From: Candidatus Saccharimonadota bacterium | GTDB lineage: Bacteria; Patescibacteriota; Saccharimonadia; Saccharimonadales; Saccharimonadaceae | DNA length: 64,000 nucleotides | Direction of reading: 5' to 3' | NCBI GenBank assembly: GCA_028286285.1 | Contig: JAQBRV010000001.1 | Span: 62,001 to 126,000 of the forward strand | Shown: positions 32,582-41,288 of the stretch, in pieces | Numbering within the stretch: the first letter of the stretch is position 1 | Layout of the letters: each line of letters opens with the position of its first letter | Notes under the pieces: model-generated | Database searches by the model: none | What the model was told of the DNA's origin: nothing | Seen by the model: only the letters and a program-made list of their open reading frames with translations | Made by a program: the position numbers and the translations under genes

Positions 32582-34984
32582 TCATACGCCCACCGTCTGT
32601 TTCTTGGCGAAACCAAAGCCCGATTTTCGCGGCCCGGTGCCTGTTTCAGATTTGTTTACCTTGACGGTACTTTGTTCGGCGGTATGTCGTGGTTTCACGT
32701 GTAAGTAGTAGGTCGTCTTGAGTCCGCGTTTCCAGGCAGTCGTGTAAATCTCGACATAATCGTCAATGTTACGTGTCTCGAGGTACATATTGCGTGAAAT
32801 TGCTTGGTCGACCCACTTCTGCGCCCTTGCCGCAACTTCGATAAAGGCGTACGGACTGAGCTGGAAGCTGGTCTTGTAGACATCTTTGAGATTCTGTGGA
32901 ATGGCATCGATCTGCTGGATATCACCTTGGAGGCGGAGCACGTCGTTCTTCACGTTGTCCCACAGGCCAAGTGCTTTGAGGTCACGCACCATGTTGCCAT
33001 TAACTTCCAGAAATTTACCATTGAGCGTCGCTCGGCTAAAGATCTGAGCGAATTGTGGATCGAGTCCTGGCGTGGTGCCGGCAATGTGGGCGATATTAGC
33101 AGTCGGAGCGATCGCCATTAATGTAGCGTTGCGCATGCCCTTCTTCACTTTTTTGCGAAGCAGTTCCCAATCAAGTCGGTGCTTTCGGTTGACGTCAACT
33201 TTTACCTTACGATCAGTGGCCAGCTCGTCGAGTGTGTCAAACGGCAAGATTCCTTTGCTCCAACCACTACCTTTGAAGGTTGGGTAGGCGCCACGGACTT
33301 TCGCCATGTCGGCACTTTCGTCGATAGCATTGTAGCTAATGAACTCGGTCAGTTGGTCGATCAACTCGTAGGCAGCTTCGCTTTCGTAGCTGTGACCAAG
33401 TTTTTCGATCACGTCGGTGAAACCCATCAGTCCCAAACCAAGCGCACGGTTCTGCGTATTACTGTGCATGGCTTCAGGAATTGGCGTGTTAGTGATGTCA
33501 CATAGGTTATCGAGCTGACGCACGGCGCTGCGTGTACTCGCTGCCAATCGATCCCAGTTCCATGATTTATCGGCGTTCAGATGAGCCGACAAGTTAATAC
33601 TCACCAGGTTACATACAGCAGTGTTGAACTCATCCTGTGGCAACGTAATCTCAGTACAGAGGTTCGACAGGTGGATGGTGCTAGTGTTGTTGTTGAGTGC
33701 GCGCACATTAATCGTGTCTTTCCAGGTCAGCCACGGGTGACTGGTGGCCTGGAGGACGCTCAGAATTTGGCGGAATTGTTCGCGAGCACCAATTTTGGTG
33801 AATTCACGCATTTCGCCTTTTTCGGCTTTTTTGATGTACTCAGCGTAGCGCTTTGAGAATTCTGCGCCGTAGAGTTCGGGCAAATCTGAAACCTCGGCTG
33901 GATCAAACAGATACCAGTCCTGGTCTTTATCGACGCGCTTCATAAACTCGTCGCTAATAAAAACGGCGGTGTTTGCTAGGCGGGTACGCAGGTATGGGTC
34001 GCCCGAGTTTTGTTTGAGGTCAAGGAACTGCGGAAAGTTGAGGTGCCAGTTTTCCATGTAAAGCGCCGCGGCACCGGCTTTTTTGCCTTTTCGAGATACG
34101 GCAAATAGCGCGCTGTCGATCATTTTCATGAAGGGAATCGGGCCAGTACTCTCGGTGTTGGTAGTTTTGACTGGTGAACCGGCTGCACGAAGCTTATTAA
34201 GGCTGATACCAATACCGCCGGTGCCTTTAGCAATCCACATAACGTCGCGGATACCTTTGGCGATTGAATCCATGTCGTCTTGGATTTCAAGTAAGAAACA
34301 GTTTGAGAGCTGCGGGAATGAACCGCCAGCGTTTACTCGAGTTGAGCCGCCCGGGACGTAGTCGAGGTTACTCATGTGCTCATAGAAATCGAGGGCAGCA
34401 GCAGTTGGATCCGTTTCGTTGAAACTCAGTCCCATGGCGATACGCATGTGAGTGTACTGTGGTACTTCGATTGGCTCACCACTTTGTTTACGCAGCGCGT
34501 AACGGTTTTTGTTGGTCACCACGCCGAGGTACTTGCTCAGGTTGTCACGAGTTGGGTCAAGCGCTTTCGCTAATTTTGCAATGTTAAACACTTTGGGGCT
34601 CATGCGAGTGTCGAGCAGCCCATCCGCGACGCTCTTTTTGAGGTATTCAACAAATTTATCTTCGTGTAATTTCTTGAGCTCGTCGGCCGAGTCGTAGTCG
34701 CCAAGAATGTTCTTGTAGACGTTCTTGAGGAGCAATCGTGCGGCGATGGTGTCAAAATCTGGATCGTCTTTGACATTCTGCAATGCCGTGTGAATGACGG
34801 CTTCATCAAGCTGTTCGCTGGTAATGCCATCAAATAATGTCAGTTGAAGCTCAGTCGCAACTTGTACTACCTTACTAATTTGGTCAGGAAGGCCCTCACT
34901 TGCCTTTACCAGTGCAAGGTTGATCTTGTTGGCGTCAAATGGTTCGCGGGTGCCATCTCGCTTGACCACATGAATTCCGTTCAT
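32582..34984 (-). CDS. nrdA: Ribonucleotide reductase alpha subunit (no C-terminal Cys pair)
   Basis: Catalytic subunit reducing ribonucleoside diphosphates. 800 residues: an N-terminal ATP-cone (VVKRDGTREPFDANKINLAL, residues about 6-90) for allosteric control, then the ten-stranded barrel with FPQLSNCFLLE, the active-site NLCTEITLPQDEF (N-x-C-x-E), AVCNLVSINL and PTANIAHIAGTTPGLDP. The radical-transfer Tyr pair is in KTTYYLHVKPRHTAEQS. The protein ends SGFGFAKKQTVGV without the usual redox-active CxxC/CxxxxC tail. ATG at 34984 has AGGGGA 8 nt upstream. Promoter with NrdR-like boxes lies at 35107-35160. Confidence 0.96.
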   Translation of the reverse strand: MNGIHVVKRDGTREPFDANKINLALVKASEGLPDQISKVVQVATELQLTLFDGITSEQLDEAVIHTALQNVKDDPDFDTIAARLLLKNVYKNILGDYDSADELKKLHEDKFVEYLKKSVADGLLDTRMSPKVFNIAKLAKALDPTRDNLSKYLGVVTNKNRYALRKQSGEPIEVPQYTHMRIAMGLSFNETDPTAAALDFYEHMSNLDYVPGGSTRVNAGGSFPQLSNCFLLEIQDDMDSIAKGIRDVMWIAKGTGGIGISLNKLRAAGSPVKTTNTESTGPIPFMKMIDSALFAVSRKGKKAGAAALYMENWHLNFPQFLDLKQNSGDPYLRTRLANTAVFISDEFMKRVDKDQDWYLFDPAEVSDLPELYGAEFSKRYAEYIKKAEKGEMREFTKIGAREQFRQILSVLQATSHPWLTWKDTINVRALNNNTSTIHLSNLCTEITLPQDEFNTAVCNLVSINLSAHLNADKSWNWDRLAASTRSAVRQLDNLCDITNTPIPEAMHSNTQNRALGLGLMGFTDVIEKLGHSYESEAAYELIDQLTEFISYNAIDESADMAKVRGAYPTFKGSGWSKGILPFDTLDELATDRKVKVDVNRKHRLDWELLRKKVKKGMRNATLMAIAPTANIAHIAGTTPGLDPQFAQIFSRATLNGKFLEVNGNMVRDLKALGLWDNVKNDVLRLQGDIQQIDAIPQNLKDVYKTSFQLSPYAFIEVAARAQKWVDQAISRNMYLETRNIDDYVEIYTTAWKRGLKTTYYLHVKPRHTAEQSTVKVNKSETGTGPRKSGFGFAKKQTVGV

Positions 34985-35106
34985 ATCTTTGTCCCCTATT
35001 ACTTTATGTTATTTTTGACACGACCCCTCCCAAGAGGCAATACAAACATCTGGCGGCGGTGCCGCTTATGCCAGGTTATTTGCATAATGTGTGTTTTGAT
35101 TGAACT

Positions 35107-35160
35107 ACTACATATGTAGTGTCTGTGTACGATAATAGACCCTATATGTATGGTTTTCAA
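35107..35160 (-). promoter_or_regulatory. nrdA promoter with two NrdR-like boxes
   Basis: TTGAAA (35155-35160), 17-nt spacer, TATTAT (35132-35137). One 16-bp box (35139-35154, 12/16 to the NrdR consensus) fills the spacer; a second (35107-35122, 12/16, containing a perfect 14-bp palindrome ACTACATATGTAGT) lies just past the start site. Box centres are 32 bp apart. Between here and the nrdA ATG (34985-35106) the leader holds nested hairpins (CTGGC...GCCAG at 35050-35075). Confidence 0.65.
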
Positions 35161-35237
35161 GACTTTTTATAGGTTTTTTTCACCACAAGCATAAATAGGA
35201 TGAATTTACCCCTTATAGCGTACTGTTTCTTATTTAC

Positions 35238-35255
35238 AACGCTATATATAGCGTT
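35238..35255. promoter_or_regulatory. Perfect 18-bp palindrome (additional NrdR-like box)
   Basis: AACGCTATATATAGCGTT; its inner 16 bp match 14 of 16 positions of the NrdR consensus. It sits about 80 bp upstream of the nrdA promoter and 20 bp past the tRNA-Ser 3' end. A degenerate partner (35206-35221, 9/16) is 33 bp away. Confidence 0.45.
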
Positions 35256-35275
35256 TAGTGATAATTTTCGGTGTA

Positions 35276-35365
35276 TGGCGGAGAGGACAGGATTCGAACC
35301 TGCGATACGGTCACCCGCATACACGCTTTCCAAGCGTGCGCCTTCAACCACTCGGCCACCTCTCC
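35276..35365 (-). tRNA. tRNA-Ser (GGA)
   Basis: 90 nt including encoded CCA. Acceptor GGAGAGG/CCTCTCC, anticodon loop CTTGGAAAG giving GGA, a long variable arm and T-arm GGTTCGAATCC. Reads UCC/UCU. Confidence 0.95.
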
Positions 35366-35501
35366 ATAATCCACGAACAACAGTGACTCGTATCCACGGC
35401 ATTCCGATATGCCGCTGGCGTATCTCCACTATATCCGCTCGAGCCGTTCTCGACAATCAAGATTGTCTACGAGAGGCTCTTCGCTTCACGGCCACCTTTC
35501 C
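35366..35501 (-). other. Structured region upstream of tRNA-Ser(GGA), tRNA-like
   Basis: Minus strand begins GGAAAGGTGGCCGTGAAGCG, close to the 5' end of the tRNA-Ser next door (GGAGAGGTGGCCGAGTGG), then a hairpin GACAATC-TT-GATTGTC and another CGGCAT-ATCGGA-ATGCCG. No matching 3' acceptor is present. AT-rich -10-like sequences (TATAGTATAGT) lie just upstream at about 35510-35525. It could be a decayed tRNA copy or a structured 5' leader of the tRNA transcript. The rest of the gap to 35593 holds only the promoter of the ABC operon. Confidence 0.4.
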
Positions 35502-35580
35502 ATACACTATTTACTATACTATATGAACGGTTGTATAAAACACGCCAGGATGAAGGTTGCCGTAATACAAGCAACACCCC

Positions 35581-35586
35581 TATAAT
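35581..35586 (+). promoter_or_regulatory. -10 element of the MacB-like operon, leaderless geometry
   Basis: Consensus TATAAT with 7 nt to the ATG at 35594; TTGCCG lies 18 nt upstream as a possible -35. Confidence 0.6.
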
Positions 35587-35593
35587 AGAGGCG

Positions 35594-36358
35594 ATGGTAA
35601 AGAAACACACCAAACCAATCGTCATCAAGCTTAAAGAACTGAAAAAGCGATACGGTATTGGTAATGCCGAGCATTATGCGCTCGACGGGGTGGATCTCAT
35701 TATTGAAAAGGGTGAATTTATCGCCGTCATGGGTCCAAGCGGTTGCGGCAAGACGACCCTTCTCAATATCTTAGGGTTACTCGATCGACCAACCGATGGT
35801 GACTATCTACTCGATGGCAAAGCGGTCGAAGAACTCAGTTCGGCACACCATGCGCGGATTCGTTCTGAACAAATTGGTTTCGTTTTTCAAAATTTCAATC
35901 TCGTGCCCCGCATCTCAGTGATTGAGAATGTCGCCTTACCCCTCACCTATAAAGGTATGCGCAAAATGAAGCGCCTCAAAGAAGCCAGTCGCGTGCTCAA
36001 GAACTTTCATCTGCAAGAACGCGAGTATTATATGCCCGCTCAACTCTCTGGCGGCCAAAATCAGCGAGTGGCGATTGCTCGCGCCCTGGTTAATAACCCC
36101 TCAATCATCCTGGCCGACGAACCGACTGGCAATCTGGATAGCCGCGCCAGCCACATCGTTATGGAGGAGCTGTCTGACCTCCATCGGCGAGGCAACACAA
36201 TCATCATGGTGACGCATAATCCCAAGCTCACCACCTACGCCAGTCGGGTGATCCATATGCTCGATGGCAAAATCGCTAGTGACACCAAGATTCCCGTCAA
36301 AGACGAGTCGAAGACCGAGAAAATACCACTCGGCCATGGTCGCAAAGGGAAAGAATAA
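35594..36358 (+). CDS. ABC transporter ATP-binding protein (MacB/LolD type)
   Basis: ATPase for the permease encoded next to it. 254 residues: Walker A GPSGCGKTTLLN near 45, Q-loop VFQNFNLVPRISVIENV, signature QLSGGQNQRVAIARAL near 155, Walker B IILADEPTGNLDS and H-loop VTHNPKL. This is the pattern of the MacB/LolD/FtsE family, which drives mechanotransmission rather than classical transport. The start at 35594 follows a TATAAT 7 nt upstream; the longer frame starting at 35531 overlaps the promoter. The stop overlaps the permease start (TAATG). Confidence 0.94.
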   Translation: MVKKHTKPIVIKLKELKKRYGIGNAEHYALDGVDLIIEKGEFIAVMGPSGCGKTTLLNILGLLDRPTDGDYLLDGKAVEELSSAHHARIRSEQIGFVFQNFNLVPRISVIENVALPLTYKGMRKMKRLKEASRVLKNFHLQEREYYMPAQLSGGQNQRVAIARALVNNPSIILADEPTGNLDSRASHIVMEELSDLHRRGNTIIMVTHNPKLTTYASRVIHMLDGKIASDTKIPVKDESKTEKIPLGHGRKGKE

Positions 36359-37572
36359 TGCGGCTACTTATTTCCGATCATCTCTCCAATGCCTACGAAT
36401 CGTTGAAGAGTAACCGCACTCGAACTTTCCTGACCGGACTCGGTATTACCATCGGCGTGGCCAGCGTGACGATTGTGCTAGCCCTCAGCGCTGGCGTTAG
36501 CCAGGTGATTGGCAAGCAAATCAGTGCGCTGGAAGGTAATATTGCCGTGATTCGACCCCAGTCGACTAGCAGCGGTGATATCACCGAGCAACAAAGCTTC
36601 GCACCGAGCACAATCACCGAAGCCGACTACGCTGCTATTAAAGCAACGTCTGGCCTGATGCGCAGCGCACCCTTGATGATCGTCAGTGGCATCCCTACAA
36701 AAGGCACCACCAAACCGTCCGGCACTAGCGTCATTGCCACCACGCCCGAGTTGCAGGACATCGCCAAGCTGACTGTAAAGGATGGACAATTTCTTGATGA
36801 GCACACCAACCAGCAGACCGCCGTAATTGGTGAACAGCTGTCGGTTGACCTATTCGGTAGCGATCGCTCAGCTGGCCAAACCTTCACCGTCAAAGGTCAA
36901 CGCTTCACGGTGATTGGCGTCCTTAAACGGTTCAACGATCCGGTGAACTTTAATACCGTCGATTTTGACCGTACCGCCATTATTCACCTCGCGGCTGGCA
37001 AGCAGCTCTCAGGCGCCAGCGCGCCGCTACAGCAAATCAATTTTCAAGCAAAAGACAGCTCACACCTTGCCGGCGTCATACGCACCGTCGACGAAAAGCT
37101 AGCAAGTGCACACCAGGGCGACAAAGATTATACGATCGTCTCCGGTGATGATATCGCTCGCCCCACCAGTCGGCTGTTTGAAATAGTACAGGGTGTATCG
37201 GTCGCCATTGCCGCTATTTCCCTACTCGTCGGTGGCATCGGCATCATGAACATCATGCTGGTGAGCGTTGCCGAGCGAACTCGCGAAATTGGCCTACGAA
37301 AAGCCATCGGCGCCTCGAATGCTCACATCATTTGGCAGTTTTTGATCGAATCGCTCATCATGAGCCTGGCCGGTGGCCTAGTGGGATACATTGCCGGCTA
37401 TGTCATCGCCTTTGTCATCAGCACCTTCCTCACCTTTGACCCCGTCTTCACCTGGCAAATCGTCGGTGTCGCCGCCGCACTATCACTTGGTGTTGGCGTC
37501 GTCTTTGGCCTGTATCCTGCCTTTAAAGCCTCGCGCAAAGATCCTATCGAATCGCTACGACAATATCACTGA
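36358..37572 (+). CDS. ABC transporter permease (MacB type)
   Basis: Membrane partner of the preceding ATPase. 404 residues: one TM near the N-terminus (RTFLTGLGITIGVASVTIVL), a periplasmic MacB core domain of about 200 residues, then three TMs in the FtsX-like domain, with GGIGIMNIMLVSVAERTREI and GLRKAIGASNAHI between them, characteristic of MacB permeases. Probably exports a peptide or lipid-linked substrate or acts in envelope stress. The final 7 bp overlap the convergent isomerase gene. Confidence 0.93.
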   Translation: MRLLISDHLSNAYESLKSNRTRTFLTGLGITIGVASVTIVLALSAGVSQVIGKQISALEGNIAVIRPQSTSSGDITEQQSFAPSTITEADYAAIKATSGLMRSAPLMIVSGIPTKGTTKPSGTSVIATTPELQDIAKLTVKDGQFLDEHTNQQTAVIGEQLSVDLFGSDRSAGQTFTVKGQRFTVIGVLKRFNDPVNFNTVDFDRTAIIHLAAGKQLSGASAPLQQINFQAKDSSHLAGVIRTVDEKLASAHQGDKDYTIVSGDDIARPTSRLFEIVQGVSVAIAAISLLVGGIGIMNIMLVSVAERTREIGLRKAIGASNAHIIWQFLIESLIMSLAGGLVGYIAGYVIAFVISTFLTFDPVFTWQIVGVAAALSLGVGVVFGLYPAFKASRKDPIESLRQYH

Positions 37573-38624
37573 TCTTCCGTACTGTGGAGTGCTTCTTTTA
37601 GTTTATTAGCCAGTACGACTGGTCCCGGATCGACATTATTGAGAATGCCGACATAGATACTAGCGAAGTCCGCCAGAATATTCGCCCACAGGAGCTGTTT
37701 GAGAACAGTCTCTCCTTTGACCTGAATGACCTGCGCTTTTGGCCGTCTCCCGCTGAGAAGTCGATCGCTGATAGCGAATCGCTTTAGTACTTGGGGATGT
37801 TCTAATTTACTTATAATATCGAAAATAGCAAACGGCTTCTCAATTGGATGCGACGACCACCCCAAAAATTCATTGTGGTTAAACTCCGGATATTCATTCC
37901 AGAATGCCAGATTCTTAGCATTTTCATTCCAACTAATCTTCCATTTGTAGGCGGCAGATCGCATGAGCGGGCCACCGTAAAAAACGGGTGTCTTGCCGAC
38001 TGCCTGGAGGGCTAATTGCTTAGCGTAATTTTTATCGGTCGTGACCGTACTTTCCCACGCTTGCGATTCTTTCATCAACCAATCGGCCGTATCGGCAATC
38101 TCGCCAAAACGGTCGTAATTCACAACACCAAAATGGGCGAGCAGCGCCGTCAGCGCGCGAAGCTGCGCGATCGTCAGCATGCGTGGTTGAGTTGCTAGGA
38201 TCGGCAAAATGACGCGAGCGACATTATTCTTTTCAGCCAGCTTCATCAGCTCACCACCACCAGTAATCACGGCGATCTGGGCGAAGCGCTTCTGAGCGTC
38301 CTCGAGGCAGGCAAGCGTCTCCTCGGTATTACCAGAGCAGCTGCTAGCAATGACCAGGGTATTGTAATCGACATACGATGGCAGCTCGTAGGCTCGGACG
38401 ACCTCAAACGGTACCGCCAGCTCATTATCAAGCCATGTTTTTGCCAATATAGCCGCCAGCGCCGAGCCGCCCATACCAGCTACCACTACCTTGGTGATAT
38501 CGCGACCGTCGTATTCCGGCGACAATACTTCGACGGGCAGGCGTGCTTGTTCAAATTGGTGCGTCGAAGTCTCAAGCGTCCGTTCACTATCTCGCTGCAC
38601 TAACACGTTCTTGTCGTCTAACAT
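37566..38624 (-). CDS. SIS-domain phosphoglucose/phosphomannose isomerase
   Basis: Interconverts glucose-6-P or mannose-6-P with fructose-6-P, feeding glycolysis and sugar-nucleotide synthesis. 352 residues. The SIS domain has VVVAGMGGSALAAILAKTW, ASSCSGNTEETLACLEDA and AVITGGGELMKLAE; the C-terminal bifunctional PGI/PMI domain has KISWNENAKNLAFWNEYPEFNHNE, with the typical Glu and His. SD GGTGGAGGGGA lies directly upstream of ATG 38624. The family is common in archaea and CPR that lack classical PGI. Confidence 0.9.
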   Translation of the reverse strand: MLDDKNVLVQRDSERTLETSTHQFEQARLPVEVLSPEYDGRDITKVVVAGMGGSALAAILAKTWLDNELAVPFEVVRAYELPSYVDYNTLVIASSCSGNTEETLACLEDAQKRFAQIAVITGGGELMKLAEKNNVARVILPILATQPRMLTIAQLRALTALLAHFGVVNYDRFGEIADTADWLMKESQAWESTVTTDKNYAKQLALQAVGKTPVFYGGPLMRSAAYKWKISWNENAKNLAFWNEYPEFNHNEFLGWSSHPIEKPFAIFDIISKLEHPQVLKRFAISDRLLSGRRPKAQVIQVKGETVLKQLLWANILADFASIYVGILNNVDPGPVVLANKLKEALHSTEDQ

Positions 38625-38718
38625 TCCCCTCCACCCTGCTCTCTTGCGAGTTATACTGCTACTATGATACTATATTTTTAAACGAAGAAGCATAAGTAAT
38701 ATTCTAGAGGTGGGCACT

Positions 38719-39219
38719 GTGGTAGACTTTCAACCGACAAATCAACAATCAAACAGCGAAGATCAAGAGCTGGCAAAAGTATTGGCTGGCGTCAGTGCGC
38801 AGGCCGATGATACGCCACTTGCAGCAGATGAACCCGTCATCACAACTCCCGCACCAGAATCAACATCCCCAAGCACCAGTGACGACTCCGCTTCTCTGAG
38901 CGATACGCCCCTGACATCTGTCGCACCAAGTTTCACACCGTCTCCGTCTCTCTCGTCCGCTCCTGCCCTTAGCGGTAGTCTGGAAAGTATCAAGCAAGAT
39001 GCCATTGTCGCCCTTCGACCCCTCGTCGACAAGCTCGAGCTCGCTCCAGAAGAAAAATTTGACACCTACTTGCTCCTGCTTCGCTCAACCGACGATAAAG
39101 AGCTGATTGGCCCCGCTAATGAAGCCGCCAAAGCCATCACCGACGAAGCCCGCCGCGCCCAAGCCCTGCTCGATATCATTAAAGAAATTGATTATCTGTC
39201 CGGTCAGCCAGCCACCTAA
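38719..39219 (+). CDS. Hypothetical acidic protein with disordered N-terminus, 166 aa
   Basis: Not recognised. Residues 1-90 are Ser/Pro/Ala/Asp-rich and predicted disordered; residues about 95-160 (QDAIVALRPLVDKLELAPEE, then KFDTYLLLLRSTDDKEL and AKAITDEARRAQALLDI) form a helical domain. The start is placed at GTG 38719 (VDFQPTNQQ) because GAGGTGG lies 5-6 nt upstream; a GTG three codons earlier overlaps that site. Ends just before a strong bidirectional terminator shared with groEL. Confidence 0.75.
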   Translation: MVDFQPTNQQSNSEDQELAKVLAGVSAQADDTPLAADEPVITTPAPESTSPSTSDDSASLSDTPLTSVAPSFTPSPSLSSAPALSGSLESIKQDAIVALRPLVDKLELAPEEKFDTYLLLLRSTDDKELIGPANEAAKAITDEARRAQALLDIIKEIDYLSGQPAT

Positions 39220-39237
39220 GCCAGTAATGTCTCTCAT

Positions 39238-39266
39238 AAAAAACGCTCCCTCACGGAGCGTTTTTT
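39238..39266. terminator. Bidirectional terminator shared by the 166-aa gene and groEL
   Basis: AAAAAACGCTCC-CTCA-CGGAGCGTTTTTT; A and T tracts on both sides of a GC-rich stem. Confidence 0.92.
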
Positions 39267-39280
39267 ATTAGTCGCACTAC

Positions 39281-40924
39281 CTACATCATTCCCATGCCGC
39301 CGGGCATACCACCACCAGCCGGTGCCTCTGGTTCTGGAACCTCAACCACCAGCGCACCCATAGTGGCTGCGGTCGAAGCAATAGAAACGGCATTTTGCAC
39401 CGCTTCCTTCGTCACACGCGCCGGGTCGATCACCCCGGCTTTTTTGACGTCCACCAGACCAGCCTCCGGTTTCATGACATCAATCCCAAAGCCTGGTTTG
39501 CCAGCTTCGACTTGAGCCAAGAGGGCTTCGCTGTTGAGTCCGGCGTTGGCCGTAATCTGCAGGAATGGCTGCATCAGTGCATTTTTGAGGATTTGGCGAC
39601 CAGCTGACAGACTATCAGCCCCATCGGCTTTGATCAGTGTCGATAGGTTCACGAGCGTGACACCGCCACCGGCCACAATACCCTCAGCCAGAGCCGCTTT
39701 AGTCGCCGCGACGGCATCGTCGACCCTAAATTTCTTTTCATCGATCTCGGTCTCGGTGGCGCCACCAACTTTGATAACGGCAACCTTACCCGAAAGCGCG
39801 GCGGCTCGTTTCTCATATTGCTCTTTGTCGTATTCGCTACTGGCGTTGGCCGCTTGAGCGGCGATCTGTGTTAGACGTGCCTTAATGGCCGCCGGTTTGC
39901 CCGCACCTTCGATAATCGTGGTGTCGTCTTTGCCGACAATAACTTTGCGGGCTGAGCCAACCACGTCGAGCTCAACGTTTTCAAACGTCAGGCCTTGATC
40001 GTCTGAAATCACCGTCGCGCCAGTCAGGGTCGCGATATCGGCCAAGATGTCTTTGCGACGATCACCGAATGATGGCGCCTTAACCACCACGGTATTGAGC
40101 ACACTTTTGAGCTTATTGAGTACCAAAATACTGAGTGCTTCGCCCTCGACTTCATCAGCAATCAAGACTATATCTTTTTTACCTGCTTGAGCGAGTTTTT
40201 CGATTAGCGGTAAGAGCTCTTGAGCGGTTGAGATCTTTTTGTCAGTCAGTACAATCGCTGGCTTGTCGTAAATCGCTTCTTGACGACCAGCATCGGTCAC
40301 AAAGAAGGCACTCGCCCAGCCCTTATCGAAACTGAAGCCCTCGACGACTTCCGCTTCCATTTCGAGTCCTTGACCGGCTTCAACGGTCACTACACCCTCT
40401 TTGCCAACTTTTTCGATGACATCAGCGATCAGCTTGCCGATGGTCTCATCACCAGCTGAGATGGTGGCAACTTCGGCCACGCGATCACTTTTTCCTTCAA
40501 TACTCTCGGCCAATTTATTAAGCTGAGTAACCACCTCGGCGCCAGCTGACTCGATCCCCTTGCGAAGAGCCTGTGGATCATGACCAGCCGCAATCAAACG
40601 ATTGGCTTCTTTCAAAATGTTATAGGTCAGCACCGTCACCGTGGTGGTACCATCACCAGCCGACTTATTGAGGTTCTTGGCGGCTTGTTTTATAAGCTCA
40701 GCCCCAACTTTATAGCCGAGTGTCTCGTCGTCGGTGTCAGGTAAATCAATACTCTCGGCCACGGTCACGCCGTCGTGCGTCACAGTTGGACCACCATAGC
40801 CTTTGGCAATCACCACGTTGCGGCCTTTTGGCCCATAGGTTACCTTGACGGCGTCGTAGAGGGCTTTGGCACCCCCGAGTACGCGTTGTCGAGCATCATC
40901 ATCATAAAATACTTTTTTTGCCAT
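39281..40924 (-). CDS. groEL: Chaperonin GroEL (Hsp60)
   Basis: ATP-driven folding chamber. 547 residues, full length. Conserved segments include the N-terminal VKVTYGPKGRNVVIAKGYGGP, ATP-binding DGTTTVTVL near 87, GYKVGAELIKQAA, the apical domain and GIVAGGGVTLVNL near 405. The C-terminus has the GGM tail (GGGMPGGMGMM). A strong SD (AGGAGGTGAT) precedes the ATG. Second gene of the groES-groEL operon under CIRCE control. Confidence 0.98.
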   Translation of the reverse strand: MAKKVFYDDDARQRVLGGAKALYDAVKVTYGPKGRNVVIAKGYGGPTVTHDGVTVAESIDLPDTDDETLGYKVGAELIKQAAKNLNKSAGDGTTTVTVLTYNILKEANRLIAAGHDPQALRKGIESAGAEVVTQLNKLAESIEGKSDRVAEVATISAGDETIGKLIADVIEKVGKEGVVTVEAGQGLEMEAEVVEGFSFDKGWASAFFVTDAGRQEAIYDKPAIVLTDKKISTAQELLPLIEKLAQAGKKDIVLIADEVEGEALSILVLNKLKSVLNTVVVKAPSFGDRRKDILADIATLTGATVISDDQGLTFENVELDVVGSARKVIVGKDDTTIIEGAGKPAAIKARLTQIAAQAANASSEYDKEQYEKRAAALSGKVAVIKVGGATETEIDEKKFRVDDAVAATKAALAEGIVAGGGVTLVNLSTLIKADGADSLSAGRQILKNALMQPFLQITANAGLNSEALLAQVEAGKPGFGIDVMKPEAGLVDVKKAGVIDPARVTKEAVQNAVSIASTAATMGALVVEVPEPEAPAGGGMPGGMGMM

Positions 40925-40934
40925 CTATCACCTC

Positions 40935-41198
40935 CTAAAGTGTTGCGAGAATATCTTCTTCTTTTACAATCAGGTACTCGGTACCGTCAATTTTAATTTC
41001 AGTGGTTGAGTACTCTTTGTACAGAATGCGGTCACCTTTTTTGATGCCTGTAACGTCGGGGCCGATCGCTTCAACGGTCGCCACTACTGGTTTTTCTTTG
41101 GCATTATCGGGGAGATAGAGGCCAGAAGCAGTCTTGGTTTGCGCCTGTTCGCGCACTGCGACGACACGGTCTGCCAGAGGTTTAATAGGTGTGGTCAT
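40935..41198 (-). CDS. groES: Co-chaperonin GroES (Hsp10)
   Basis: Heptameric lid of the GroEL chamber. 87 residues, standard length: IKPLADRVVAVREQAQTKTA at the start, the mobile loop region SGLYLPDNAKEKP, and the C-terminal GDRILYKEYSTTEIKIDGTE with YLIVKEEDILATL. SD AGGAGG precedes the ATG at 41198. First gene of the operon, 50 bp downstream of a perfect CIRCE element. Confidence 0.97.
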   Translation of the reverse strand: MTTPIKPLADRVVAVREQAQTKTASGLYLPDNAKEKPVVATVEAIGPDVTGIKKGDRILYKEYSTTEIKIDGTEYLIVKEEDILATL

Positions 41199-41247
41199 AA
41201 CATCCTCCTGTTAGTTCAACTTAATGTACCTATTGTAACCAAAAAAA

Positions 41248-41274
41248 TTAGCACTCGTCAATATCGAGTGCTAA
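41248..41274. promoter_or_regulatory. CIRCE operator (HrcA binding site)
   Basis: TTAGCACTC-N9-GAGTGCTAA, a perfect 9-9-9 inverted repeat, directly upstream of groES. Predicts HrcA repression and heat induction; hrcA itself is not in the window. Confidence 0.96.
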
Positions 41275-41288
41275 TTCCTGCGTAGTTC

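Noticed and set aside
32337-32584. nrdA tail produced by programmed frameshift or sequencing error
   Set aside because: The small ORF's frame has a stop (TAG) 12 nt before its ATG and more than 70 nt separate it from the nrdA stop, so a single shift cannot fuse them.
35157-35456. Open reading frames across tRNA-Ser(GGA) and its flank
   Set aside because: They run through a clear tRNA and a palindrome and contain no protein features.
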